The notes under the pieces were generated by a model that was given only the letters and a program-made list of their open reading frames with translations, did no database searches and was not told the origin of the DNA. DNA of 64,000 bases, taken from positions 1,240,001 through 1,304,000 of the forward strand of contig JARUPY010000091.1 in NCBI GenBank assembly GCA_029817715.1. The letters are read 5' to 3'. The translations under genes and the position numbers were made by a program. Numbering within the stretch: the stretch's first letter is position 1; each line of letters opens with the position of its first letter. The stretch comes from Melastoma dodecandrum (lineage: Eukaryota; Streptophyta; Magnoliopsida; Myrtales; Melastomataceae). This document shows positions 44,457 through 53,789 of this stretch, piece by piece.

Positions 44457-44545
44457 AACCCGGCCCCGGCGAGGTCGACGCGCAGGCGCGCGGCGTCGGC
44501 CCCAGCGGCTCGACGGCGACGCCCTCCTCGGTGCCGGCCCCGTGA
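44457..44545 (+). pseudogene. Short Pro/Gly-rich gene tail
   Basis: The frame reading QPGPGEVDAQARGVGPSGST and ending at TGA 44543-44545 is GC-rich coding-like sequence just before the second propeller copy. It resembles a Pro-rich C-terminus of an unknown protein cut off on its left. Confidence 0.35.
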
Positions 44546-44584
44546 CCGTCCGGCGATCGCCCCGGCGACCAGGGGGGCTCCGAG

Positions 44585-44876
44585 ATGGTCGACATTTGCG
44601 TTCACGCGATCGCTTCGTTCCAGCGACCTAGTACGACCCGCCGTCGCTTCTGCCTCTTGTCCGCCAAAGGCGACCTCATTTTCATCGACGATCCGATCTA
44701 TCGCGAGCGCATCCCAGGCTCCGGCATCACGGCGCCAGACTCAAAATAACGGCCGAATGAACAGCATGCGCGAGGTCGGCGGTCATCTCTTCGCCTGCGG
44801 CGACGGCGGCCAGATCTACCGGCTTCAAGACGACGGCACCCGGACGTGCCTCGACACCAGCCTCCTGCAGCCGCCA
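44585..44876 (+). pseudogene. Second copy of the beta-propeller gene, broken
   Basis: ATG 44585 begins a frame matching the propeller protein at 40347 (FCLLSAKGDLIFIDD, YRERIPGSGI) plus about 20 residues of authentic N-terminus missing from copy 1. It meets TAA at 44747-44749 where the sequence differs from copy 1 by small deletions, continues with similarity (GGHLFACGDGGQIYRLQDDG) to 44876, and stops abruptly at a join with unrelated DNA. Confidence 0.75.
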
Positions 44877-44944
44877 GAAGGAGCGTGCGCATCGTACGCG
44901 GATAGGATGCCTTCGACCAAAAGAGCCAGGCACAGAAAGATGCC

Positions 44945-45958
44945 GATCGCCATGGTCGTCGACGATGTTTGGCCAACCGTAAGCGAGACGGCTTGGCCGA
45001 CGTTCGTTGCCAACGTCTGTCCGATGTTGGTGACCCGGCTTATGCCGACCTGCTCTGCGTGGGCGACACCAATCGAGTCGGTGCGCATCGAGGCAACAGA
45101 GACATTGAGCGCGCCAGGCATCTGAAAAAGCGAGCCGACAGCAGAACCGAGCGAGGCGCCCGATGTCGCCAACGCCGAACCGGCGTCGGACAAAGGGTTC
45201 GACGGCGACACAACGCCGGACTGCGCCGATTGACCGAGAGCGGAGAGCACGCCGATCGCGCCGGACGCGATCTGCGGGATCATGCCCATCACCAAGCGCC
45301 GCCGCCACCCGCCGCGTTCAAAGCCTGACCGAGCAGGCCGGACGTCTGCCCGGCGCGGCTCATCAGCGGCGCCATCATCGCCGCGGCGCCGGCGCCGGTG
45401 CCGCCGACGGTGATGTTCATCGAGCCGCCGACCTCGGTCGTCGCGTTACTCCCGATGGTCGTCGACTGGTTCTGGCCGATCGAGCTCGACTCGTTCGCCG
45501 CGATGCTCGTCGTCACGTTGTCGATGACGTTGGTCGTCTGGTCCTTCGAGGCGTTTAAAAACTGGTTCTCGCCGCCCGTCGCGTCCTCGAAGGTCATCTC
45601 GTAGTTGCCGGAGGACCTGTAGGACTTCGAACGAAACACCATGCGCGTCTTGTTGTCGGGCAGGGTGTAGGGCACGGGGTTCGTCGGGTCCGGCAGCACG
45701 GCGGTGATGAAGGGCCGGTCGGGGTCGCCCTCCTGGTAGGAGACCACGGCCTCTATGCCGATGCGCGGGATCACCTGATGGCCCCAGATAGTGCCGGCCC
45801 AGGGCTGGCCGACGCGAATCCACGGCGTGTCGGAGCCGTCCTTCTGGCGCCTCGCGATCCCAGGGAAACCAAACTTTTACGCGCCCGTATGGTTCGGTGT
45901 AGATTTCCTCGCCCGAGGGCCGGCGATGAGCGCGATCTGCGATCCGACGACGCAGGCG
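44945..45958 (-). pseudogene. vgrG: vgrG copy 4, inverted and frameshifted
   Basis: On the minus strand, similarity to vgrG copies runs from the OB domain (from 45958) through EGDPDRPFIT, the GQN repeats and the Gly/Ala-rich block to VGQAVSLTVGQTSSTT near 44950. Indels break it: one base lost and one gained near 45920 and 45850, and one lost at about 45292 where copy 3 has a codon for Ser-Val. At 44945 it joins a piece encoding a signal-peptide-like MAIGIFLCLALLVEGILS. It is the only vgrG copy in this orientation. Confidence 0.8.
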
Positions 45959-46013
45959 TCGGAAGGTTATTACCGCTAGTAAATCAGTGTTTCAGTACTC
46001 TCATTAAGCAGCT

Positions 46014-46700
46014 TTACGATCGACCGATCCGCCTTATAGGCCGCATGCGTCCAAGCGGCGCCCCGGGCTCCGGTTCAGTAAGGCTAATCAAAGTAAAACG
46101 TTCCAGCTGCGCGACAATATCCATGTGAACGGTCGCCTCAGCGCGGCGGATGTGATCCAAGTCTTCTGATCCACCCAGTTGCAAGAGTGGCGCATAGGCG
46201 AATATCTCGCCCGCTCTCGGGCGACCAATCTTAGAGCAGGCCATCTCAAACCATTCTATATCGTCAGAAAATGCTGGTGTTAGTGACCAAGCGACCAGAA
46301 AGTCCTTCGAAAAATGTTCGCCGGTTGCGGGATTTGTTAGCGCTTTGCTCGGCTGTGCATGAACAGTAGATTTCTCAAAGTCAATAAGCATTGTGTAGCC
46401 ATTGCGGTTCCAGACCGTGGCGTATGCAAACGCCGTGTAGGCTATAAGCGTCATGTCACTGGAGACAAACTCGGGATCGTCATAAAACAGCCTTTTAAGA
46501 ACAACGTCAAAGGGAGCGGGATTGCATAACCAAAAATAGCGATCGCGATAATGGCCCCAACCAAATTCTGACCAAAACTCGATCAAAGAAGAGGGAACTC
46601 TGTGCTCATAGAGCTGAGCCTCCGTATCGATGACGGATATAGCGTCTTCAGGGGCTCCATGTGCATTGACGAACTCAGAAATAACGTCTTTTTCTGTCAT
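46014..46700 (-). CDS. GAD-like/DUF1851 family protein, probable T6SS DNase immunity
   Basis: 228 residues, ATG 46700 with GGAGG upstream. It matches the gene at 47953 along its length: PSSLIEFWSEFGWGHYRDRYFW against PDALLSFWQRHGFGSYKNRYFV, then FYDDPEF and the C-terminal LGGSEDLDHIRRAEA. GAD-like plus DUF1851 is the layout of Tdi1-type proteins, which neutralise Ntox15-type (Tde) DNase effectors. No effector is left beside this copy, so it is an orphan. Confidence 0.72.
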   Translation of the reverse strand: MTEKDVISEFVNAHGAPEDAISVIDTEAQLYEHRVPSSLIEFWSEFGWGHYRDRYFWLCNPAPFDVVLKRLFYDDPEFVSSDMTLIAYTAFAYATVWNRNGYTMLIDFEKSTVHAQPSKALTNPATGEHFSKDFLVAWSLTPAFSDDIEWFEMACSKIGRPRAGEIFAYAPLLQLGGSEDLDHIRRAEATVHMDIVAQLERFTLISLTEPEPGAPLGRMRPIRRIGRS

Positions 46701-47292
46701 TACAACCTCCGCGACTTCTTAAGCCCGTTCTCTACCTTCTGTACCATCACATAAATCCAGGTTCACCGCCATCATTCTGCGATCAGGCAGTCCGTTCCAG
46801 ATCTTACGATCATTCTCTCCTCATTTCTGTTGACATAAAAGACGACATTGGCAAGAAGAGTTACAATATCACTGATTTGGCAGTCAGTCGCCACTTTCTT
46901 TCTTTCCATATGTATCTCCTGCTCATTTAGAAGCTATTGTTATAAGACGAGCCGTGCCGCTCTGTACTGTAGACGTATCATCCACAGTATTGCCGTCTTC
47001 ATTTACGCCAATCAATCTGATATCTTGATTATAAAAAGCGTTGCCATAATTATTAACCCGATTCAAGATGACGCTATCTTGATCAAAACTTACCTGAGCA
47101 GCGGCAAGTCTTCAAATAGGCCGTGAGCCCGCTGCTCGGGCTCGCTTCCCTCACCGGGCTTGAACCATATCAAGGATGCCGCAATGCATGTCATCGCCAC
47201 CGGTGCGGCACTACGCCATCGGCTTGGTGAGGATCGGAGCCTTGCGCTTCGCGTTCGCAGCAGCCCAGCACGCAACGTTCAGGAAAGCGCGA
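46701..47292. other. AT-rich region without a supported gene
   Basis: About 590 bp. The left 400 bp are AT-rich with scattered stops on both strands and show no similarity to other parts of the window; the last 130 bp become GC-rich and should contain the promoter of the DUF2383 gene. Confidence 0.55.
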
Positions 47293-47748
47293 ATGGCCAC
47301 CAGCACGCACGATATCAAAACGCTCAACAGCCTACTTGCCACCGTCATCGACAGCGTCGATGGTTTCGAGCAAGCCAATAAGCTTGTCGACACGGCAAGC
47401 TTCAAGCCGATCTTCTTCGAGGTGATCAGCGAACGGCGGAAGCTGGCCAGCGAGATCGAGGCAAGAATACGTACGGCGGGTGGAACGCCGGACGACGAAG
47501 GTACGATGCTCGCCTCGGCCCATCGTGTCCTGATGAGGCTGCGCGACGCGGTATCAAACGGCGACGTCGCTGTGGTCGATGAAGCTGAGCGTGGTGAGGA
47601 TCACATCAAGGCAAAGTTCGAGACAGCGGCGAAGGATACCGAGCTATCGACGGGCATCGCCGAATTCGTCGCCGCCGCGGCTGCCCGCGTGAAAATGGGG
47701 CACGACATGATCCGCGACCTCAAGCACTCGCTTCATGCAGCTCAGTAG
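47293..47748 (+). CDS. DUF2383 (PA2169-type) four-helix-bundle protein
   Basis: 151 residues from ATG 47293 with AGGAAAG upstream. THDIKTLNSLLATVIDSVDG is the DUF2383 start, and later helices contain LASAHRVLMRLRDAV and RGEDHIKAKFETA, with Glu and His residues placed as in ferritin-like bundles. Function is not established; homologues are often linked to stress or storage. It is GC-rich, intact, and unlike its T6SS neighbours, so it is probably a native gene stranded within the island. Confidence 0.75.
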   Translation: MATSTHDIKTLNSLLATVIDSVDGFEQANKLVDTASFKPIFFEVISERRKLASEIEARIRTAGGTPDDEGTMLASAHRVLMRLRDAVSNGDVAVVDEAERGEDHIKAKFETAAKDTELSTGIAEFVAAAAARVKMGHDMIRDLKHSLHAAQ

Positions 47749-47952
47749 GGCGTGTTCTTAACAAGCCTATAACCTGACGCGAAGGCGTTGGTGCCGGATT
47801 GTGGGGTCCGTTCACCGACGCCTACGTGCCCGGTCTCCTTGCGCGAGAGGCCGACCTCAGCCTCTCGTCAAGCAGCGGACAGCCGTAGGCCCGCGGGATC
47901 AGCGAAGATTCGCAAACGCGACACCGCAGTCCGCAGCAAGGAGAGCGAAGCC

Positions 47953-48621
47953 TCACCCCTTTTGCCCGACGAAGCGAATGAATCGCGACTCTCCAAACGG
48001 CTCCATCTCGATGAGTTTCAGGGGTCCTAACTGTGCAAGAAACATCAGATGTTCCGCCGCCTTCATGCGCCGCATGCTTGCTGCCACCGGCGATCCGCCA
48101 AGCTGAAACGCGGGCAAGAAGCCAAACAACTCGTCTTCGCCGGGACGGCCATGGAGTTTACATGCCTCGTCGAAAAGCTCAGTGTCCAACATTCTGAATT
48201 GGGACAGGTAGGCGCCGATGAGTTCCTCCTCCGACCATCGCTGACCGGTGTGCTTGTCGATATCTGTGGACGGATGCGAAACCGTCACCAAGGACTGGTC
48301 CATCGTGACGATGACCTTTCGGCCATCTCGATGCCATAACAAGAGGAAGTTGCTGTCGCCGGTGTAGCCGACGGCTGCGAGATCGGCGGCGTGAAGCTCG
48401 GGGTCGTCCTTGAACAAGACAGCGACCACTGGGTCGAGCGTGCGCGGATCGCAGATGACGAAATATCGATTTTTGTATGAGCCGAAACCGTGTCTCTGCC
48501 AAAAGCTCAGTAGTGCGTCCGGGACCCGCCCCCGAAGAAGCTCGTCATCCGGTGCCAGACGACGCGCGTCGGAAGGCTCGCCCAGCTCTTCGACAAGGTC
48601 ATCGAGCGTAGTCAACCGCAT
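47953..48621 (-). CDS. GAD-like/DUF1851 immunity protein (Tdi1-like)
   Basis: 222 residues, ATG 48621 with GGAGGT. The N-terminal GAD-like part (PDALLSFWQRHGFGSYKNRY) is followed by DUF1851-like sequence (WSEEELIGAYLSQ, GEDELFGFLPAFQLGG). Directly upstream on the same strand, 24 bp away, is the C-terminal remnant of an Ntox15-type DNase, the expected partner of this family. The immunity gene is intact although the effector is truncated. The paralogue at 46014 is about 1.3 kb away. Confidence 0.8.
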   Translation of the reverse strand: MRLTTLDDLVEELGEPSDARRLAPDDELLRGRVPDALLSFWQRHGFGSYKNRYFVICDPRTLDPVVAVLFKDDPELHAADLAAVGYTGDSNFLLLWHRDGRKVIVTMDQSLVTVSHPSTDIDKHTGQRWSEEELIGAYLSQFRMLDTELFDEACKLHGRPGEDELFGFLPAFQLGGSPVAASMRRMKAAEHLMFLAQLGPLKLIEMEPFGESRFIRFVGQKG

Positions 48622-48645
48622 GGGACCTCCTCGCCGACAACGTCG

Positions 48646-48900
48646 TCAGACTGCTCTCAACGTAATATTCATCGGGCATTTGTTTTCAAACATTTCCTTG
48701 GCATAGCTTTTCATCTTGCCCCCGCGGCTCTCTGCGGTCCATTCCGGACCAATAGACGAGTTGATCACTCTGTCGCCCATCCCGCCGATGTCGTTGTAGC
48801 TTCCGCCCGCGACCATATCGAGACGATGCAGGGCCGCCAGCGACGACGTGTCGACGCCCGGATTCGCCAGCTGATAGCTTGCGGTATAGCCTTTCTGTCT
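48646..48900 (-). pseudogene. C-terminal remnant of an Ntox15-type DNase effector (Tde-like)
   Basis: The last ~80 codons remain. The catalytic HxxD of this family is present as HRLD, with His at 48826-48828 and Asp at 48817-48819, followed by GGMGDRVINSSIGPEW, the conserved Ntox15 block. Upstream of about 48900 the reading frame passes into the antisense of a vgrG fragment, so the N-terminal delivery part and start are lost. No start with a ribosome site is evident. It should be non-functional as a secreted effector. Confidence 0.7.
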
Positions 48901-48919
48901 TCGTGATGCGGACGCGCGG

Positions 48920-49463
48920 CCAGACTGAGTTCGTACACGTGGGTCAAACAAGCCAGGAAACCGTCGGGCAGTCGAAAGCGATAATGGCGGGCCAAACCAT
49001 CGGCCTGGGCGCCGGCCAGTCGTTGACGATGATCGTGGGGCAGAACGCCTGCACAATTACGCTAGATCAATCTGGCACTCTGACCTTGGAGGCGATAAAG
49101 CAAATCATCCTGAGGGGTGGAGGAGCGCAGTTGGTCGTAGGGCCTGGGCCAATCCTCTATTCGCCATCATTAGTGCCCGGTCGGCGAGCACTCCCGGCGT
49201 GGACAGCGCACAAAAGTACTGAAGAATTTTACCATGACGTCGAGTGGCACGACATAGACGCTGCGAAGGTGGGCCTGACGTCTGAACGAGGAGTTTTCCA
49301 GTGGGCGCAACAAAGCATGCTGAGTGGCGGACGTGTAAACGAAGACGATGTCCTCAAAGCATATTTGCATCGCGACGGAGCGGAGAACGTGAACCGTACT
49401 CTCAATGCAAGCTTCGAAAGTCTCCTGTCGCAGATACGAGAAGGGGCGCGCCCTTCTTCCTGA
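48920..49463 (+). pseudogene. vgrG C-terminal piece fused in frame to a DUF4123 C-terminal piece
   Basis: From 48920 the frame matches the last beta-helix turns of vgrG copy 3 (VGQTSQETVGQSKAIMAGQ, LDQSGTLTLEA, LYSPSLVPG). At about 49185 it switches to a helical segment (KVGLTSERGVFQWAQQSML) similar in pattern to the end of the DUF4123 protein at 37705. The intervening tail, the vgrG stop and most of DUF4123 have been deleted. Upstream it abuts the inverted Ntox15 remnant. Confidence 0.65.
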
Positions 49464-49840
49464 AGTCAATCATATCCTCTCTGATCGTGCAACCCTACTC
49501 GTTTCCTGCGGGACTGTTACTGTATCGAAGGGCGCTGGGAGCACTCTTTTGCGTAGAATTTGGATTTTTGGTTATGGCTGCGTCCGCTGCTTCGGTTAAT
49601 CTACCTTACACAAAATCTCGGAGGCTTCAATTTCGCCGACGGGACAGCGCAGCTCGATCTCGAAACGATGGGCTTCAACATCATGGTGGCGTGACATGCC
49701 GGTCTTGAACAAAGTAGCAAGCACGAGCCACGCGACAGCGATTGCAGTCGCCTCCGCTCGGCGCGTGGCTAAAGCATCGCGAATGGGATGGCCGCGCACT
49801 ATAGTGTCCGCGCGGCGCGGGCCACGTTGGTCCCGCGCGG
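49464..49840. other. Junction region without a supported gene
   Basis: About 375 bp between the island and the alpha/beta hydrolase. A short plus-strand frame ending GTAQLDLETMGFNIMVA at 49697-49699 may be the tail of a lost gene; nothing else is recognisable. This is the likely right edge of the vgrG island. Confidence 0.5.
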
Positions 49841-50716
49841 TCACCGCCAGCCTAGGCGGCTAAAAAAGCGGTCGATTTCGGCGGCGGCTTGGTCCGGGGC
49901 TTCGCGGTGTGGGAAGTGTCCCACGCCCGGGAAGGGCGCGAGATCGAGATCGGCGAAGGACTCGCCCAGCCGATCGGTCCAGGCGTAGGGAAACAGGGGG
50001 TCGTGCTCCGCCCAGCGGACGCAGGTTGGCACGGTGATCGGCGGGAGCGGCAGCGCGTCGCCTTTCATCATGGCGATGCGTCCGGCATGCGAGGCGCGGT
50101 AGTGCGCGAAGCCGCCATCGAGATTGCCGGGCTTGAGGAAGGTGTCGACAAAGCGCTCGAGCACATCGTCGAAGGCGTCCTTGCGATAAGCCCAGTGCCG
50201 AAGGAAGTGACCGATATAGCTTCTGCAGCTATCGCGCGTTCCGCCCACCAGTTTGGACGCCATCGGCATCTGGTGGAAGGACTGGTACCAGATCTCGTTC
50301 AACATGTCGGGCACCGCCATCCGCGCGCCGATGCCGGGATAGACGAAGTCGAAGAAGAACAGCCCGGCCACGCGGTCCGGCGCGCGGCGCGCCAGGGGCT
50401 GCATCACCGCGCCGCCCACATCGTGGCCGACCACGCCGACGCGCTCGACGCCGAGTGCGTCCAGGAGGGCGATCATGTCTCCTGCATGATCGTTCGGACC
50501 AAAATTGTGAGCCGGCTTGTCGCTGTCGCCGAAGCCGCGCAGGTCGGGGGCGATCAGGGTGTGGCGGTCCGCGAGCCGGCTCATCACCGGCGCCCAGGTC
50601 AGCCAGAACTCCGGCCAGCCATGCAGCAGCAAGAGCGGCGGTCCTTCGCCGGCGCGCGCCACGTGAAAAGCGCATTCGTTGGCTTCAACCAACAGGTGCT
50701 GCACGCGATCGTTCAT
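49841..50716 (-). CDS. Alpha/beta hydrolase, epoxide hydrolase or haloacetate dehalogenase-like
   Basis: 291 residues from ATG 50716. The oxyanion motif is LLLLHGWPEFWLTW, the nucleophile elbow is VVGHDVGGAV with an Asp nucleophile, and the catalytic His lies in PGVGHFPHREAP near the end. An Asp nucleophile in GHDxGG is typical of soluble epoxide hydrolases and dehalogenases rather than esterases. A helical cap lies between. It is divergent from the AraC-like pseudogene at 51025. Confidence 0.85.
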   Translation of the reverse strand: MNDRVQHLLVEANECAFHVARAGEGPPLLLLHGWPEFWLTWAPVMSRLADRHTLIAPDLRGFGDSDKPAHNFGPNDHAGDMIALLDALGVERVGVVGHDVGGAVMQPLARRAPDRVAGLFFFDFVYPGIGARMAVPDMLNEIWYQSFHQMPMASKLVGGTRDSCRSYIGHFLRHWAYRKDAFDDVLERFVDTFLKPGNLDGGFAHYRASHAGRIAMMKGDALPLPPITVPTCVRWAEHDPLFPYAWTDRLGESFADLDLAPFPGVGHFPHREAPDQAAAEIDRFFSRLGWR

Positions 50717-51024
50717 CCCAACCGTCTTTCACGAAACCCGGATAGCGGGCTCTCGGTCTTAAGCCAAGGCTGCACCCAGATCGCCGTGCGCAGCCAACAA
50801 ACACGCAAGTGCTCAGCGTCCTCAGCTCGCGGCGATACCGGCAGGCACGCGTACCCGCAAATGCGCTTAAGGTCACGCCCGCCAACGTCAACAGAAGAAG
50901 CGAGATCATCTCCGCCGCCCATCATAGCGCGCGACACGCGCCACCACGGCCCCGCACGTTGCAGAGTGATGACCGGGCGGATCGAAACGCGCTACGCTCG
51001 CGCGCAACCCTCCGGACCCCTCAC
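50717..51024. other. Intergenic region, divergent promoters expected
   Basis: About 310 bp between divergent genes. No gene is supported and I see no clear operator; promoters for the hydrolase and for the AraC-like gene should lie here. Confidence 0.5.
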
Positions 51025-51683
51025 ATGACCGTCGCCGAAACCGTGGATGCCCTGAGCGCCCTCGCGCCGCTCTTGCGCGTGCAGCCGGAGCTGCAGAGCC
51101 TCTGCCGCTTCGAGTCGCCCTGGGCCGCGCCGCATGCGTGGGAGACGAAGGGCTGGGCGCCGTTCCACATGGTGACGCTGGGCAGCTGCGTGCTCGACGT
51201 CGGCGGCAAACTTCACCCGCTCGGCGCCGGAGACGTCGTCGTGCTGCCGCATGGCGACTCCCACGTCGTGCGCGGCGCGGCGGCGGCGCGGCCCGGTCGG
51301 CCGCCAGCGCTGGTGCGAACCGAGACGACGCGCGCCATCGCAATCAAGTCGAACAGCGACGATCCGGAGATCGAGCTAATCTGCGGGCGCCTGGCCTTCG
51401 AACAGCCGCACGACAATCGCGACCGCCGGCGCCTCGCGCGCCACGCTGGTGCGCGAGTTCCGCCCGCTTGCGCAGGCGACGCCGTTCGAGGTGCTGGCCG
51501 AGGTCCGCCTCGGCCTCGCGCGCCACGCGCTCGCCGCCTCGGCGCAGCCGCTGGCGGAGATTGCCAGCGAGGCCGGCTATGCCTCGCAGGCCGCCTTCAG
51601 CCGTGCGTTCAAGCGATGTTTCGAGCGCTCGCCTAGCGAGCTGCGATGCGGCGCTCCTGCGCGCCGCGCATACCGTCGCCTGA
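51025..51683 (+). pseudogene. AraC-family regulator (cupin_6 type), internally deleted
   Basis: From ATG 51025 the N-terminal cupin_6 domain is read normally (FHMVTLGSCVLDVGGKLHPL, GDVVVLPHGDSHVVRG) up to about 51400. The linker and the first helix-turn-helix are missing, and a different frame then gives the second AraC helix-turn-helix (LAEIASEAGYASQAAFSRAF) around 51550-51610. A deletion with frameshift near 51415-51440 explains this. Not functional. Confidence 0.75.
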
Positions 51684-51690
51684 CCGGCCT

Positions 51691-52502
51691 TCAGCCCCGC
51701 GAGCCGCGGGTCGGCATCACAGCATGTGGTGTGGTCCCCAACACTTGGCGAAAAGCGTGGCCGAACGCGGCGACGCTGGAGAAGCCGAGACGGGCTGCTG
51801 CCTGCTTGACCGTCGTGCGGCTCTCGCTCAGCGCCTGCAGCCCCGCCAGGATGCGGGCGCGCTGCCGCCACGACTTGAAGGTCATCTGCGTTTCCGCCGG
51901 GAACAACCGCGTGATCGTGCGCAGCGACGCGCCCGCCTCGTGCGCCAGATCCTCCAACGGGCGTTGCCGCGACGGATCGGCCAGCACCAGCTCGGCGACA
52001 CGCCGAGCGCGCGGATCGCTCGGCATCGGGATGAAGGTCGTCGCGTCCTCCGCCTCGGCCAGCTCGAATAGGGCGAGGTCCAACAGCAGGCCGAGGGGGC
52101 GGCGGGTCGGCGCATCCGAAAAGGCGGCCAGCACCGTCTCGCGAAGCAGCGGCCCCACCGTCACCACGAACTCGCGATCGAGGCGGCAAGCCTCGGGGTG
52201 CGCGGCGAGCCGCCGGGGATCGATGAGCAGCGTGCGCATCTCGACCCTCGCCAGGGCATCGACGGCATGCGCGATGCGCGGCGGCAGCCAGACGGCGCGC
52301 GCGCCGGCGGCACAAGCCAGCGCCCCTTCGGCGTCGTCACCTGCATCACCCCATGCGCCGCGAACAGCCGCTGCGCCTCGCGGTGCATGTGCTGGCCGAT
52401 CGCCTTCCCGCGCGGGTAGGAACGCGCCAGCACGCCGGACGCGTCGCGCGCGAGCCTTGGCAAGCGCCGCGGGGCAGTTTTTGGCGTCTTGGCGATGTTC
52501 AT
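51691..52502 (-). pseudogene. AraC-family regulator with a frameshift
   Basis: The N-terminal AraC_N cupin part (RGKAIGQHMHREAQRLFAAH, GRWLVPP) is in one frame from about 52502, and the remainder (LPPRIAHAVDALARVEMRTL, then LEDLAHEAGASLRTITRLF and AAARLGFSSVAAFGHAFRQV) is in another. The shift lies in a GC-repeat near 52300. It is divergent from the MFS gene and probably regulated it. Starts at 52511 or 52502 are both possible. Confidence 0.75.
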
Positions 52503-52600
52503 TGGCCGCATCTCGCTATGCGGCCAGGCTAGCTTGCTCATGGGGACCGGGCAACCGGCCATGCGGCATGGTGGAGCCGCGATCGAAAAAGGTAAAACGA

Positions 52601-53786
52601 ATGAACGCACCGCGGACCGTAATCACCTACGTCAACGCCGCCCACTTCCTCGACCACTACGCCATGCTCATCTTCGCGGCGGCGGTGATCGCGCTCGTCC
52701 CCGTCTACGGCATGACCTACGCGGAGCTCCTGCCCTACGCGACGCCGGGCTTCGTGGCCTTCGGCGCGGGCTCGCTCGTCACCGGCTGGCTCGGCGACCG
52801 CTGGAGCCGCCGGCATGTGATGGCGATCTTTTTCTTCGGCATCGGCGCCGCGCTCGTCGGCGTCGGCCTGACGCAGACGCCGATTCAGTTGGGCCTCGCC
52901 CTGTTCGCCGTCGGCGCGTTTGCCGCCATCTACCATCCGGTCGGCACCGCGATGCTGGTGTCCTACGCGCGCGAGCTCGGCCGCGAAGTCGGCATCAACG
53001 GCGTGTGGGGAAATCTCGGCGTCGCGTCCTCCGCGCTCGTCACCGGCATCGCCTGCCAGTATCTCGGCTGGCGCTGGGCCTTCATTTTGCCCGGCCTGGT
53101 GACGATCGCGCTCGGCGTCCCGTTCACGCGGCATGTCCGACACGAGGTCCGCGCTGCGGACCATCGCGCGGGTGGCGCGCGGGTGCACCCCTCTGCGATG
53201 CCGCGCGTTGTGGTGGCGCTGGTGGTGACCATCATCGCCTCCTCCACCACCTTCAACGCGATCACCGTTGCCCTACCGATGCTCTTCGCTGAGCGCCTCT
53301 CAAACCTGACGAGCAGCCCCGCCATGATCGGCCTTCTGGCGGCCGGCGCCTATGTCTTCGGCGCGCTGGCGCAGTACGTGATCGGACGCCTGCTCGACCG
53401 GCATTCGCTCAAGGCGGTGTTCCTGCCCCTGTCGGTGCTCCTCGCCCCGTTGCTGTTCGTCGCCGCGCGCCTCGGCAGCGTGCCGCTGATCGTGGTGTCG
53501 ATCGGCATCATCATCGGCATCTTCGGCCAGGTGACCATCAACGACGCCATGGTCGGGAAATACACCAGCGACGAATGGCGCGCGCGGGCTTTTTGCAGTG
53601 CGCTACTTTCTGGGCTTCACCGCGGCCGGCGCTTCGGTCGGGCTGTTGGCATGGCTGCACGACAGAGGCGGCTTTTCACTGACGCTGCAGGCCCTGGGCC
53701 TTCTGTGTGTCATGGTCCTCGTCGGTGCGCTCATCTTCCCGAGCGAACGGCAGATCGAGGGACGCGCCACCCATCCGGCCGAATGA
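52601..53786 (+). pseudogene. MFS transporter with a late frameshift
   Basis: From ATG 52601 (AAAGGT upstream) about 330 residues of a 12-helix major facilitator protein are in frame (VITYVNAAHFLDHYAMLIFA, the loop-2/3 motif GWLGDRWSRRHVM, IYHPVGTAML). At the T-run 53590-53594 the frame shifts; the last two helices are read in another frame (RYFLGFTAAGASVGLLAWLH) to TGA 53784-53786. An extra T in the homopolymer explains it. Substrate unknown; related transporters resemble the fosmidomycin-resistance group. Confidence 0.78.
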
Positions 53787-53789
53787 TCC

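Noticed and set aside
46848..47126. A 92-codon plus-strand frame rich in Ile, Ser and Tyr
   Set aside because: No ribosome site, no domain and AT-driven composition; probably chance in a non-coding remnant.
21237..49840. Integrase, transposase, tRNA or att sites bounding the island
   Set aside because: None could be found at either edge; repeats at the edges are the palindrome array and vgrG segments only, so the island is not called a mobile element.
50685..50909. A small minus-strand membrane peptide upstream of the alpha/beta hydrolase
   Set aside because: Only the first 20 residues are hydrophobic, the rest is Arg/Cys-rich and overlaps the hydrolase start out of frame.
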